Origin: Eutreptiella sp. 'Long Island Sound 2002'
Lineage: Eukaryota; Euglenozoa; Euglenophyceae; Eutreptiales; Eutreptiaceae
Direction of reading: 5' to 3'
DNA: 64,000 nucleotides
Assembly: GCA_964036045.1 (NCBI GenBank)
Contig: OZ038382.1
Coordinates: 88,707,795-88,771,794, forward strand
The position numbers and the translations under genes were made by a program. The notes under the pieces are model-generated. The model was given only the letters and a program-made list of their open reading frames with translations. It made no database searches and had not been told where the DNA came from. Within the stretch, counting starts at the first letter, position 1. Every line of letters begins with the position of its first letter. Positions 1-9,712 of this stretch are shown one piece after another.

Positions 1-340
1 ATTTTGAAGGCATTTTGGGATTTTCCATGGCCCAAAACGCGTCACCACGGGCTCAAAATGGGCTAAAAACACATGTTTGCGCATCCCAAATGGTCTGGGA
101 ACTACTTTGGAAAAAATCATTTTTTTCGCCCCGGGGACCGTGGTGAACCCACCCTTGGCCCCCGCCGTGCGTGGGCTGTGCTGCCCTCCGGCTCCGCCAA
201 GTGACCACTGGTACGGGTGTCTGAGCGTCCGTTTGGGCAATTCCGAGGGTCCGAAACCACAAAAAGTGGGGGGTGCCCTCCCAAATCTGCGCAATTTTGG
301 GGCAAAAACAGCCTCTCGCCCAAAATAGCCCCCAAACCCA
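1..340 (+). repeat. Fragment of the TIR-element family, forward copy
   Basis: This stretch carries the family's subrepeat (AAGGCATTTTGGGATTTTCC, then CACGGGCTCAAAATGGGCTA) followed by its GC-rich core beginning CGCCCCGGGG. The same order occurs at 11.05-11.35 kb and 13.5-13.75 kb. It meets a reverse-oriented copy at about 340-365, so the left edge of the window is a head-to-head pair. No coding capacity is credible: the open frames here are shadows of the repeat. Confidence 0.8.
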
Positions 341-364
341 GGCAAAACGCCCAAACGAACGGAA

Positions 365-1396
365 ATGGTGGCTACACTACACCTGTGTCTTGACTTCACC
401 GTGTCAAAGAGCCCTCTAGTGCCCTTCAACTCCACGATATGTCCGAGAAACGGCCCAAAAAGGCGCCAAGAAGCCCCAAAATCTGCGCAATGTGCACCAA
501 CACCCCCAAACCAAGCACGGGCCGTATCTTGGGCTACGTGGCTCAAAATCGAATTCCGAGGGCAACTAGTCCACCCGCAACCCCCCACTTTTTGTGGTTT
601 CCAAGCCTCAAAATCGCCCAACGAGACGCCTAGACCCCCGTACCTGTGGTCACTTGGTGGAGCCAGAGGGCAGCCTTGCCCGCGCACGGCGGGCCCCAAC
701 GGTGGGTCCACCAGGGTCCCCGGGGCGACAAAAATCATTTTTTCCAAAGTCGTTCCCAAACCACTTGGGATGCTCAAACAAGTGTTTGCCCGTTTTGAGC
801 CCGTGGTCACGCGTTTTGGCCCATGGAAAATCCCAAATTGCCTTGAAAATGGGCCGTTTTGGGACCAAAAGTGGGTCGAAAATGGGTCAAAAACGCGTTT
901 TCCCGAAAATAATCCTGGACCATTTGGGATGCTCAAACAAGTGTTCTTAGCCCATTTCGGGCCCGTGGTGACGCGTTTTGGGCCAAGGAAAATCCCAAAA
1001 TGCCTTGAAAATGGGCCGTTTTGGGACCAAAAATGGGTCGAAAATGGGTCAAAAACTTTTTTTTGCAAAAGTGATCCTGGACCGTTTGGGATGCACCAAC
1101 AAGTGTTTTTAGCCCATTTTGAGCCCATTTGGACGGGATTTGGTCCATGGAAATCCCAATATTCCTTGAAAAGGGGCCACTTTGGGAGCAAAAATGGGTG
1201 AAAAATTGGTCAAAAACATGTTTTTCCAAAAGTGATCTTGGACCATTGGGGGTGCACAAACAAGTGTTTTGAGCCCATTTTGAGCCGCTTTTGCTCGAGT
1301 TTAGTCCCTTTCGCTACGTGTATGCACCAAGTTGTACCCTTCGCACGTACCTTGGAGTGGAGCCACGTAGAGTATGGGAGAGGGGTGTAGATTAGA

Positions 1397-1397
<1 letters not shown>
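365..1397 (-). mobile_element. Non-autonomous TIR element, reverse copy with tandem subrepeats
   Basis: Reverse complement of the units seen at 10.87-14.3 kb. It contains the CCCCGGGGCGA core near 720 and then at least three tandem subrepeats of about 130-165 bp (near 770-930, 930-1085 and 1085-1260), each with GGGATGCTCAAACAAGTGTT or a close variant. It ends in the arm GGGAGAGGGGTGTAG at 1376-1390. The terminal arms and lack of coding capacity fit a MITE-like or larger non-autonomous DNA transposon. The superfamily is not identifiable. The 278-codon open frame across it is a by-product of the repeat. Confidence 0.6.
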
Positions 1398-1452
<55 letters not shown>

Positions 1453-1479
1453 GTATCCTCTAATCTACACCCCTCTCCC
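1376..1479. repeat. Perfect 22-bp inverted repeat around a (TA)n loop
   Basis: The left arm at 1376-1397 and the right arm at 1458-1479 (CTCTAATCTACACCCCTCTC then CC) are exact reverse complements over 22 bp. The spacer of about 60 bp is almost pure TA. The outer 15 bp of each arm are the terminal repeats of two abutting TIR elements, one ending at about 1390 and one starting at about 1465. The structure could extrude as a cruciform. Confidence 0.9.
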
Positions 1480-1560
1480 GAATAGTGGGTGGGTCCAGCA
1501 TGCAGTATGAGGGTAGTTCCCGAAGGTACAAGAATGAATGGTATGCAATGACATGGGAAG
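1465..1560 (+). mobile_element. Left end of a TIR element interrupted by the Helitron-like element
   Basis: It begins with the terminal repeat CTACACCCCTCTCCC. It then resembles the start of the intact copies at 11.90 and 12.80 kb (GGCTCC-like, then GAAGG-TACAA spacing), but within about 90 bp it gives way to the 28-bp motif array of the Helitron-like element. The matching right part (subrepeat, core and closing terminal repeat at 11847-11862) resumes at about 10.87 kb. The two parts together would be about 1.1 kb, within the size range of the intact copies (0.88 and 1.5 kb). Confidence 0.45.
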
Positions 1561-1565
1561 TACGT

Positions 1566-2169
1566 GAAGGTAACTCCGTTAAGAGTACCCCTGCTTTCCA
1601 AACGAAATGTTCACCGTATGGTTTGGAAAATGGATCACCCTTTGGTTGAGCGTTGTTGAGCCTATGATAACGTGGTTTGTCATGGATGGTTTGAAACGAA
1701 CGAAAATAAGTGAAGGTAACTCCGTTAAGAGTACAGCTGCTTTGCTAACGAATTGGTCACCGTACGGTTTAGAAAATGGCTTACCCTTTGTTTGAGCGTT
1801 CTTGAGGCTATACCAATGTGGTTTGCCATGCATGGTTTGAGATGTTATCAACAATATTTGAAGGTAACTCTGTTAAGAGTACACCTGCTTCGCTGACGAA
1901 ATGTTCACCGTACATTTTAGAAAATGGATCACGCTTTGTTTGAGGGTATTTGAAGCTATACCCGGACAAGGTACACCTTGATCGAAGTCAAGGAATTTTG
2001 GAACCGTAACAAATTGTTTGCAATAGTAGAAGGCGCGCGCACAACGTTGTCTAGGATCAGTGGTTTGTACTTTTGTTGCAAGTAAGTGAAGGTAACTCCG
2101 TTAAGAGTACACCTTGGTTCGTACTTTTGTTGCAAGTAAGTGAAGGTAACTCCGTTAAGAGTACACCTG
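1566..2169 (+). repeat. Left array of a 28-bp motif, five copies
   Basis: Copies start near 1566, 1712, 1860, 2088 and 2142. Each begins GAAGGTAACTCCGTTAAGAG and continues to TACACCTGC or a close variant. Spacing is irregular (54-228 bp). The copies at 2088 and 2142 sit in a short duplication containing TTTGTTGCAAGTAAGT. All have the same orientation as the right-hand copies, so they are direct and not inverted repeats. Confidence 0.9.
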
Positions 2170-2741
2170 CATCCTACGTCGTGTACTAATTGTATGTAGG
2201 TTTGCCAAATTTGTAATTTACTGTATTTGATTGTAAGTCTGTTAATTGTACCCCTCAATGCAAAGCCCACAAAGTCGGAAATTACAATACAACAAGTGCA
2301 AACAATACATATTTGCAAAGTACACGCAATTGCACGCAAGACACAAATACATGTGAAATAGATGCAACTGTTTCGTGTGGGTGGGCGCCATACAAGGAGC
2401 ATTAGCCAGGTTGGAAGAAATAATATAAATACGTTTGTTCATGTATGGCAACAACTTAGCTAACGGAACATGTCTCTTGCAGAACCAAGAACCTAGAATC
2501 GTTGCTTTGCTAGTGCGTTCGACGGGTTTTTGTCGGGATGCAGTTGGAGACTCAAAGTGCGGTACTGTAATGTTACCAGGGTACTCTCAGCGGCTCTTAA
2601 GGAGTGCAACGCATGCTCGCGGCGTTGGCGTTGACTTAAATTGTCGTCCGTGATAAGGATTAACCACTTCTTGATGTCCCTATCCGATAGTGTAGCATGA
2701 TTTACCGGAGCTTTTTGTTGTCGTTGCTTTGCCGTTGGCGG

Positions 2742-3900
2742 CTATTGGCTTCTTGATTCGGAAGGACGGCTCGAAGTTGATCTCTTGCGTCTAGTATTAG
2801 ACTCTTCGTGGTCCTGTGGTCGGCTCTTCTTGGACCTCGGCCCGGACTCGGAGTTGGATGACCGCTTCTTTGAGGAGTTGTTGCGAGAAGTTTGCTTGGC
2901 CTCTTGTCCACTCTTGGGAGGTGGTTGACGGTGTGACCGGTATGGTGGTGGTTTGCAAGTTCGAGTACGCGGAGGCATATTTGTCTTTCTCGACTTTGGA
3001 ATTTTTCTTGTAGGCGTGGTTTGTGGCGGTGTGGTCTGTGGGGTTGCCCCCGTAGTCCCTTTACTTGTTCCACACTTCTTACGCGTTCACGGATGTGGAG
3101 GCAGCGGGACATTGGACGTTGAAGACGGACCAATTGCCGAATAGGACAATGATGATGCCATGTATTGGTGGCTGTGAATTGCAGCTTCCATGTCGCTGTC
3201 GGTGACGGTAGGAAGCGGCCCACCCTCCGTCATTGCCCAGTCCACCGGTTCATCGTACTCTCTCAAAGCATCTTCATATGCCCAATCTTGAAAGGTATTC
3301 ACTGTAGAACGCAAGCTGCTCGTATCGTCGGCAAAAAGCTGGAGAACGCTTGCACAATACGTCAAAAACCACCGTGGGAGTTGCCCGGTGAGTCGATTTG
3401 TCTGACACCATTGCATGGCGAGCATGACGACACGGAAGCCACATGTATCGGAATCGGGTTGAGTTCCATAATGATGCCATGTAAAAGACCACCCCATTTT
3501 CCTCATAATTGCCCGGAACCATGCGCCACATGTAGACGCGTGATCTTTAGGATCGTGGATGACCAAGGTCTTGTTTACAATGGAAATGTTTGTGACCAAC
3601 ACGTAGTGAACTCCGACACCCGACACTGGAGTGCTGCGAGGTGAGTAGCACGGGTAGGGCATCTCCGAGAGTATACACAACCCGTGACGTCGGAGCATGC
3701 TACATTATTACTGCCAATGTCACATCTTGGATGACGGGCTTAACGGAGGAATTGCCTTGTGGCAACAAGACCTCTAGTAAGCATTGCGCTGCTGCGCCAG
3801 ACAACCATGCACACTCCAATAAGTGCACATTGTCCTCCATGGTATCCCTTCTTTCTTGTGGCCAAAAATCCTCTCCAAAGTAATTAACTCGTGGCTGCAA
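2742..3900 (-). pseudogene. C48/Ulp1-like cysteine protease of the Helitron-like element, broken
   Basis: The frame at 3087-3698 shows the C48 catalytic order: His31 (HYVLV), Asp49 (LVIHDPKD), Gln80 (HYGTQPD) and Cys86 (DTCGFRV), counting in that frame. This family cleaves SUMO-like isopeptide or peptide bonds; in transposons its role is unknown. A segment at 3700-3900 in another frame (CAWLSGAAAQCLLEVLLP) resembles the helical region that precedes the catalytic core in transposon C48 proteases, so a frameshift lies near 3690. After a TGA at 3087-3089 the same frame continues to 2742 as a very basic Arg/Lys/Ser/Pro tail (for example RSKKSRPQ), likely a nuclear localisation or DNA-binding tail. 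The protease lies just downstream of the helicase on the same strand. Fold assignment is firm; activity of this copy is unlikely. Confidence 0.7.
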
Positions 3901-3945
3901 ATGGGGGAAATCATCGATGGATGACGGTACAAGTTGTACACGTGC

Positions 3946-6045
3946 TTATGAATGTGTAGGCGATGGTGTAGATGATGGAGGTTGAATGTGTTTTTGCTTT
4001 TGTAGATTGCGTTCTTGAAACTGGGCTTTGGTTCCAGAAGTTGATAGCTTATGTGCGGTACACAATGTCCGCAATTGCACAACTGACATTTGAGCCAAGT
4101 CTTGGGCCGCAAACACTCGTGGGTTATTACACGCGTCCAATAGTTCGAAGCCTTGTGCCGGTTGCCGCGAAGTACCAACTGGCCGTCTTTGTTTGCGGAT
4201 TGTCTCCGTTCCATCCTCGTTTAGATCATCAATGTCCAAGGACAGCTTGTCTCCACGCAATTGTCTCTCAATATACGACCAATACGGAAATGACACATAT
4301 TGAATAATGTGGAGCATGTTGACCTTGAATATTCGAGCATCCAACCGCTGTGGGAGTTGACTTACGACACTCCAAGCACGACGGACACACATAATTCCAA
4401 TTATGAGTGATGTTGTAAATGTTCTTCGTGGATAAGGAGGAACTTGGCTTGGTGGTTTGGGAGACAAGACGTTTGTGGCCACAAACCAATTCCATAATTG
4501 CACGTAATATGGATCAACAAGGAAAGCGTCACGACGGTAATTGAGGATGAATAGGCCTTGAAGTGAACGAGCGCGTGATAAAGCAACATATGCGTGTGCT
4601 ACGGCAAAGAATGCTGCCATGTCCACCCATACGCGGTCGTAAGAGCAGCCTTGCGTACCATGCACGGTACATGAGTATCCGGCAAGCATAGGAAATTGGA
4701 TTATTTTGACTTGCACGGGCGGGCCGTACACCGGAATAATTTGCTGGAAACGGCAGATGGAGTACTCCCTTGCGCGCCCCACCGGGCTTACCACAATGAC
4801 ATCATTTGACCATCTTTTGATCTCAACAAGGGTTGAGTTAACCAGTCGATTTTCGATGGACACATTGCGAATAAGCCGTGCCCCCATGCCCGCTGCGACA
4901 CACACTTGCTGAGGCAGCACACGACGATTGCGAGAATTGATGTAGTCGCACATTGCTTGATTGGTAGGGGCACCACCCATATCAACGTAGCTAGCATGGA
5001 ACGTTACAATGCTTGACCCCAATTGAGCCATGAAATGTTCATTCCATCGGTTCATAGCATTTCTACGCCCAACCAACATGCGGGCATCCTCCAAATCTTG
5101 TAGTGACACAACGGAATTTGGCGCAATGCGTTGTTGCAGAATTAAGTGGTCCTCGTCACTCTCCTCTCCAATCCGCACACGATTGAGCAAGTTAATGAAA
5201 TCTGCATCGTCTTGGCGCATTACGTCCGTCAGCACAAACGGAACAAAATGGTTTCGAAAGACTGCACTGTCAAAGATATCCAAATCAACAGCGGGGAGTT
5301 GCAATGGATCACCTACGAGGAGCACTATAATGCCACCAAAAGGATTGCGCTTGTCGCGGCGTACCTTGTGTAGCACATCGTGGAGCGTGTGAAGGAGCTT
5401 GTTGGATAAGAGGGAGAACTCATCGACAATAATCATATGGGCAGTTCGAATCATCCACCACAAGGTTGTGCCTTCCTTTATTTGCCACTCCAAGTCCAAA
5501 GATAATGAGAACAGGCTGTGGATTGTGCGTCCTCCAACATTTAGGGCGGCTACCCCACTAGCACCACAAACTAGGATGCCGAAACCAAGCGCTCGTAACT
5601 TGGCAATTAGCAAGCGAACGACATAAGACTTGCCGGTTCCCGCAACCCCTGTGAGAACAGCACACAATTGCGGAACACTACTTCCACTTGATGTGCGGCA
5701 ATGTTGGGAAGTATCCGGACCATTCTCAAGCGGTTGCCGTTGAAAATGTGCAATAAAAATGTCAAATACGCGGCGTTGCCCTTGGGTCAAAGCATTCCCA
5801 AGTGCCTCTGCTGCACGCGTGTCGTCGGCATCCATGAATGCCCTTAACTCCTCCGCCAATTGGGGATCCAGTTCGGCTTCCTCGGCCATTGCTGGTTCAT
5901 CTTCTCCAAAGCGGTGCTTTTCAAGCTCATCTAAATCCGACATATAGGTATTGAGGAAGGTGGAGTCTATGATCTCTTCGGCCTTAAGAACTTGTGCAAG
6001 AAGTCGCAAACAAACGCTCAACGGAATACCCACGTGCTTGGGCAT
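3946..6045 (-). CDS. Helitron Pif1-type helicase with C-terminal SAP-like motif
   Basis: A 699-residue frame. Residues 133-140 are Walker A (GVAGTGKS), 204-210 Walker B (MIIVDEF), and 241-251 motif III (VLLVGDPLQLP). Later come the VHGTQG region and the superfamily 1 motif VI (AYVALSRARS). This is the 5'-to-3' Pif1/RecD-like helicase that unwinds DNA during rolling-circle Helitron transposition, normally fused to the Rep nuclease. Near the C terminus, LAQMSVVQLRTLC followed by SGTKAQFQERNL matches a SAP DNA-binding helix-turn-helix. The first ATG is not necessarily a true start: upstream Helitron sequence runs into it in another frame (5984-6433), so the protein is probably the C-terminal half of a frameshifted Rep-helicase. 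Confidence 0.9.
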   Translation of the reverse strand: MPKHVGIPLSVCLRLLAQVLKAEEIIDSTFLNTYMSDLDELEKHRFGEDEPAMAEEAELDPQLAEELRAFMDADDTRAAEALGNALTQGQRRVFDIFIAHFQRQPLENGPDTSQHCRTSSGSSVPQLCAVLTGVAGTGKSYVVRLLIAKLRALGFGILVCGASGVAALNVGGRTIHSLFSLSLDLEWQIKEGTTLWWMIRTAHMIIVDEFSLLSNKLLHTLHDVLHKVRRDKRNPFGGIIVLLVGDPLQLPAVDLDIFDSAVFRNHFVPFVLTDVMRQDDADFINLLNRVRIGEESDEDHLILQQRIAPNSVVSLQDLEDARMLVGRRNAMNRWNEHFMAQLGSSIVTFHASYVDMGGAPTNQAMCDYINSRNRRVLPQQVCVAAGMGARLIRNVSIENRLVNSTLVEIKRWSNDVIVVSPVGRAREYSICRFQQIIPVYGPPVQVKIIQFPMLAGYSCTVHGTQGCSYDRVWVDMAAFFAVAHAYVALSRARSLQGLFILNYRRDAFLVDPYYVQLWNWFVATNVLSPKPPSQVPPYPRRTFTTSLIIGIMCVRRAWSVVSQLPQRLDARIFKVNMLHIIQYVSFPYWSYIERQLRGDKLSLDIDDLNEDGTETIRKQRRPVGTSRQPAQGFELLDACNNPRVFAAQDLAQMSVVQLRTLCTAHKLSTSGTKAQFQERNLQKQKHIQPPSSTPSPTHS

Positions 6046-6797
6046 TGTTTAAAGTTTCTCTTGCCTCTTCCTCATAACCGCGAAACAATCCTCGATGAAT
6101 ACACTCCTCCATGTATGTTTTAGTGACATTGTTGGAGGAGAGAAATTTCCGCTCGTGGTCCGCTTTTGTGAAGGGCTGTGACAATAATATTTTTTGCAAG
6201 AAATACAATTCTGCATCTTCCCCATACGGGAGGTAAAAGTTCCACCTCGGGATTGTAGTTCGCCTTCGCAGAATCCACTTTTTTCCCACCTCGTCCGTGA
6301 ATGTCTTGTCAAACTTTTCTGGTGGTGATGGCCACCAATATGGTTGATTGCCCTCATCGGGGCGTACATTGGCTTGAAAACGATCTCCGCTCACTGCATC
6401 ATCGGAATTTGCTAAAAGGAGAATCATATGCAAAGTCCTCTGCTGGATTGCTTGCTATAGCAGTGGAGCCTCCGGGTTCACGTTGTGTTCGACGATAACA
6501 GCGATAGTAGTCGGGGTACTTGATGGGGATGGCAGCAATGGGGCGTTCCAAATAGTGGTCATAGCGATCCAAATACCAAACGTCTGTAGACGTATCTTCG
6601 TTTGGGAGATGCTTTCGACGCTTGAGCCGTCCTAGTTTTGGCCATGGATCTGTTGAAATCCATACCACCTCTCGGCTGCCTCGACATTGATGAATTCCTA
6701 AGAGCATCATGCCATTCTCCATGCGCCCCAATGAACGCAACTTGAGCAAACGCTCAACATCGCCTGCATCGGGCGAGATGGTGATGGGCACTGTCAA
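5984..6797 (-). pseudogene. Linker between Rep and helicase of the Helitron protein, frameshifted
   Basis: Two overlapping frames, 6399-6797 and 5984-6433, carry sequence typical of the region between the HUH nuclease and the helicase of Helitron proteins. Examples are WYLDRYDHYLERP, and then ILRRRTTIPRWNFYLP with FLQKILLSQPFTKADHE, which matches the conserved stretch before EEC-x-RGL. The frame change at about 6.42 kb and another near 6.04 kb show at least two indels. The order and spacing relative to Rep and helicase are as expected for one ancestral protein. Confidence 0.75.
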
Positions 6798-6986
6798 TCA
6801 CTTTGTTGGCTTTGTGAGATATTTGGCGAGATATAATCTCCAACCCAAAGATGTTATCCGTTGCACATTATTGTGGCACTGAAGCCGGACCAACAAACGG
6901 CGATTGTGCGGAACAACACATGCATCTTCGGCTTCATATCTGCGATAAAGCAAGCGGACTCCACTATCATCCAATTCTTCTTTCTC

Positions 6987-7244
6987 CTACGGCACGCTAA
7001 ACGGATAACCCGACTTGCACTTTGTGCATACACGCCCACGACCAATATTGAAACACTTGTCGGGGTAGCATTGATGCACCATGTTGCACTCCTTGTACAG
7101 ATCCCGTAGGTATGCTGTGAACTTTGGATCAAAGCCGTCACTTTCACGAGGCATTGTTGCGCAAATCACATCGTCTGGGATGCTGTTGGCTTCACACCAT
7201 ACCACGCCATGCAAATGCACCCGGCCTCGCTCTTGATATTCAAA
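6987..7244 (-). pseudogene. HUH nuclease core of the Helitron Rep, separated by an in-frame TGA
   Basis: Directly after the TGA that closes the N-terminal frame, the same frame continues FEYQERGRVHLHGVVW, the Helitron Rep HUH motif (H-L-H) preceded by the usual E-x-Q-x-RG. It goes on to a Cys-rich finger (CVCTKCKSGYPF-like spacing, C-x2-C) and stops at a TAG at 6987-6989, beyond which EKEELDDSG and YRRY still fit the family. The HUH pair binds the metal ion for nicking at the element end. Both stops interrupt conserved protein and mark this copy as defective unless they are read through. Confidence 0.8.
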
Positions 7245-9701
7245 TCAAAACCAATAATCCCGCACCTTTCCAAATGGACCATTTTTGCCAATAGCCAAGA
7301 ACTCCCGCTTGAAAATCTCCACCCGCTTGTGAAACGCCACACAAGCCTCCATATCGTGGCCATCTTGGATTGGCTTGTTTGGCCCTGTGTTGTTGGGGTA
7401 TTCTCCAGGCCACACAGCTCCTGCACGGCACCCTTTTTGCACAGCAGCTTGCAAATCGGCCCATTTGTCATTCATGGTCAACGTGATGAAAAGGTCCGCT
7501 TTGCCAAGTTCACGACTCATTGCTGTAAGATCTAAATGTCGTGAGGCCCAATAAGAACGGGTTCCAACCAATTTTGAAGGTACATACCTTCCATACCTAT
7601 AATACGAGTTGAGCTCGGCCGTACCTTTATTGGTCCCCTCGCGCTCGAGATTGTGGTTCATAGAATTTACACCGTCTTGGTAGCATGCACGCGGCTTTTT
7701 GCCTTGACTAGTAGGCGGAGTTGATGGCGATGTTGACGTTGCTGCATACTGGGAGCGAAATGGAGGGTTTTGGGTGCTTTGAGTTGCGGATTGTGAAGAT
7801 TGACTCGGCTGGGTGCATTCACTTGCTTGCGGACACTCCGAGGACCACCACCGGTCACGACGCCATCTGCTATCAAAGGCAAGATAACGACTACGGTAGT
7901 AGGCAGCACATCCAATTCCGTAACCTACGGTATATCCACCAACGCCGCCAGGATACAAATCAGGCCATACACACGGTTGCAACTTGGGGTCGTTAAAATG
8001 CAAATAAGTGTCGTTGGCCAAGGATTGAGCGGCCGTGGTAACGTTCCCACCCGCTCCTCGGAAGGGTGTCCAATGGAGGAAGCCCCCTTTGTCCGAGTGA
8101 GGAGCAAAATCCGGAATGATGTTCCGTGAGGCGTCACACTCCACAGCCCAAGCAACGTACTCATCTTGTAAATGGTATTCCAAGTGTTTCCCGCACTTGT
8201 CTTCATAGGAACGTTGTGTCAATGCGCCCATGGTGGTGGCCGCATTCTCCAAGTATCGGTACAACCTCTCATAGTGCGCCAAGAGTCGAGAATAAAAAGG
8301 GTGAATTTTCTTGAGCAGCAACAACGCTTGGTTCATTTGGCGGGTGCTTTGCTCACTGTCCTTGGGCTTCTGGTAATCACGCAAAATATCCTTTTTCATT
8401 GTCATGAAACCATAAAGTGCATTGTAGTGTTGGCTTGGCTTGCGGCCGACACCAACGGTACCAATTGCATGGTGCCATTGCTTGTGACGAAGATCCACGT
8501 GCTTCAGCGTATTTGAGTAGAGGGCCCCAAGTGCAATTTGTCGCTTCTGGTACGCGGTGAGGTCCGTAGTTTTTGAGGGGATATTGTAATGGATGTCCCC
8601 ATCCAAAGTGTAGCCATAGTTGATGGGGTCATAGTTCGCGGAATACTTGCTACAAACGTGGCAAGCATACATACGTGTAGCTGAGTGCAAAGCAGGAGTG
8701 TCATACACCACAAAGCGACTTGTGCTACGTGCAGGACATCGTGGAGGAACAGGAAACGGTGCATTCTTATACGTCAAGCAATTGGCGAACATCTCGTTGC
8801 GGAACACAAATATCCCACTTGTAACCAAATCGGTGGGTGGCATGCCAAGCAAAGTTTGTGTACGTATCTCGCCAGTATTGCGTGGAACCGTAAACTTGTG
8901 TCCCCCACCTATTGGGCCCCAAAGGAGTTGACCACACCGGTAGCAAAGTGCATCGAAAAGTGGTGAGTCCAAAGTGTCCAAACCATCAAGCCAATACTCT
9001 CGGACAGACTTCAAAGAAATGTTGGACGGCGATGATGGATTAACACGGAACAACTCCCGAGACACTGTACGAACGACCCCGCAAGGACGACGCCCTGATG
9101 CCTTGATGTGTTGCTTCTCTGGCGTATTGCCGTGACCACCAACGATGCCCTTATTCCGTTGTGATGCTGGCGTGTTGCTTATGCCTCCAGAGGAACCCTT
9201 GGCCGCTTGGGAGTCCGCGGTGTTCTTCTTTCCTCCACAAGATTCATTGGCTGCTTGGGACTCCGCGGTGTTCTTTTTGCCCTTGTTGGCTTGGGACTCC
9301 ACGGTGTTTTTCTTGCCTCCAGACGAACCCTTGGCCGCTTGGGACTCCGCGGTGTTCTCCTTGCCTCCAGACGAACCCTTGTCCGCTTGGGACTCCGTGG
9401 TGTTCTTCTTGCCTCCAGAGGAACCCTTGGCCGCTTGCGACTCCGTGGTGTTCTTCTTTCCTCCAGACGAACCCTTGGCCGCTTGGGACTCCGGAGTGTT
9501 CAAACCTACCACCGTTGCCACTTGGATCCCAAGTGCGGCGCGCTTTTGGAATCGCTTCATCAGCGTGGCGCGCAACTGCGCATGTCGCCGATGTATCGTA
9601 GGCTGGGGTACTTCGCTATGCAGCTTGATGAACCCGGCCACCGGGAAGTCAATGTCCGTGTCCAAGCATTGTTGCAACTCGTACTCCCAGCGATTTGACA
9701 T
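7245..9701 (-). CDS. Helitron Rep N-terminal region with a 16-residue repeat domain
   Basis: An 818-residue frame starting at the ATG of MSNRWEYELQQC. Residues about 69-205 are some eight copies of a 16-residue unit of the type ESQAAKGSSGGKKNT. The rest matches the Helitron_like_N region: Cys pairs (ALCYRCGQ, YACHVCSKY), HFNDPKLQPCVWPDLYPGG, and SRHLDLTAMSRELGKADLFITLTMNDKW, the last being the conserved FITLT-type strand before the HUH motif. The frame ends at TGA 7245-7247 exactly where the family consensus has YWFR followed by FEYQ, so the stop replaces a conserved residue, most simply CGA to TGA. The N-terminal repeats are low-complexity and probably a flexible, Lys-rich linker. Confidence 0.85.
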   Translation of the reverse strand: MSNRWEYELQQCLDTDIDFPVAGFIKLHSEVPQPTIHRRHAQLRATLMKRFQKRAALGIQVATVVGLNTPESQAAKGSSGGKKNTTESQAAKGSSGGKKNTTESQADKGSSGGKENTAESQAAKGSSGGKKNTVESQANKGKKNTAESQAANESCGGKKNTADSQAAKGSSGGISNTPASQRNKGIVGGHGNTPEKQHIKASGRRPCGVVRTVSRELFRVNPSSPSNISLKSVREYWLDGLDTLDSPLFDALCYRCGQLLWGPIGGGHKFTVPRNTGEIRTQTLLGMPPTDLVTSGIFVFRNEMFANCLTYKNAPFPVPPRCPARSTSRFVVYDTPALHSATRMYACHVCSKYSANYDPINYGYTLDGDIHYNIPSKTTDLTAYQKRQIALGALYSNTLKHVDLRHKQWHHAIGTVGVGRKPSQHYNALYGFMTMKKDILRDYQKPKDSEQSTRQMNQALLLLKKIHPFYSRLLAHYERLYRYLENAATTMGALTQRSYEDKCGKHLEYHLQDEYVAWAVECDASRNIIPDFAPHSDKGGFLHWTPFRGAGGNVTTAAQSLANDTYLHFNDPKLQPCVWPDLYPGGVGGYTVGYGIGCAAYYRSRYLAFDSRWRRDRWWSSECPQASECTQPSQSSQSATQSTQNPPFRSQYAATSTSPSTPPTSQGKKPRACYQDGVNSMNHNLEREGTNKGTAELNSYYRYGRYVPSKLVGTRSYWASRHLDLTAMSRELGKADLFITLTMNDKWADLQAAVQKGCRAGAVWPGEYPNNTGPNKPIQDGHDMEACVAFHKRVEIFKREFLAIGKNGPFGKVRDYWF
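9110..9500 (-). repeat. 48-bp minisatellite inside the Rep gene
   Basis: About eight 48-bp units encode ESQAAKGSSGGKKNT-like 16-mers. One unit is shortened (ESQANKGKKNT). Differences between units are mostly at single codons, so the array expanded recently while the frame was kept. Confidence 0.85.
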
Positions 9702-9712
9702 GGTGCGAAATA

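Noticed and set aside
365-1201. A 278-codon plus-strand frame and similar 130-150-codon frames in the TIR elements
   Set aside because: Each frame is periodic with the 130-165 bp subrepeat and occurs on the non-homologous strand in other copies. No domain or codon bias is seen.
7245-7247. A reassigned UGA codon as explanation for the in-frame TGAs
   Set aside because: The JmjC gene ends in TGA at the expected C-terminus, TAG stops also interrupt conserved frames, and frameshifts accompany them. C-to-T decay explains all three.
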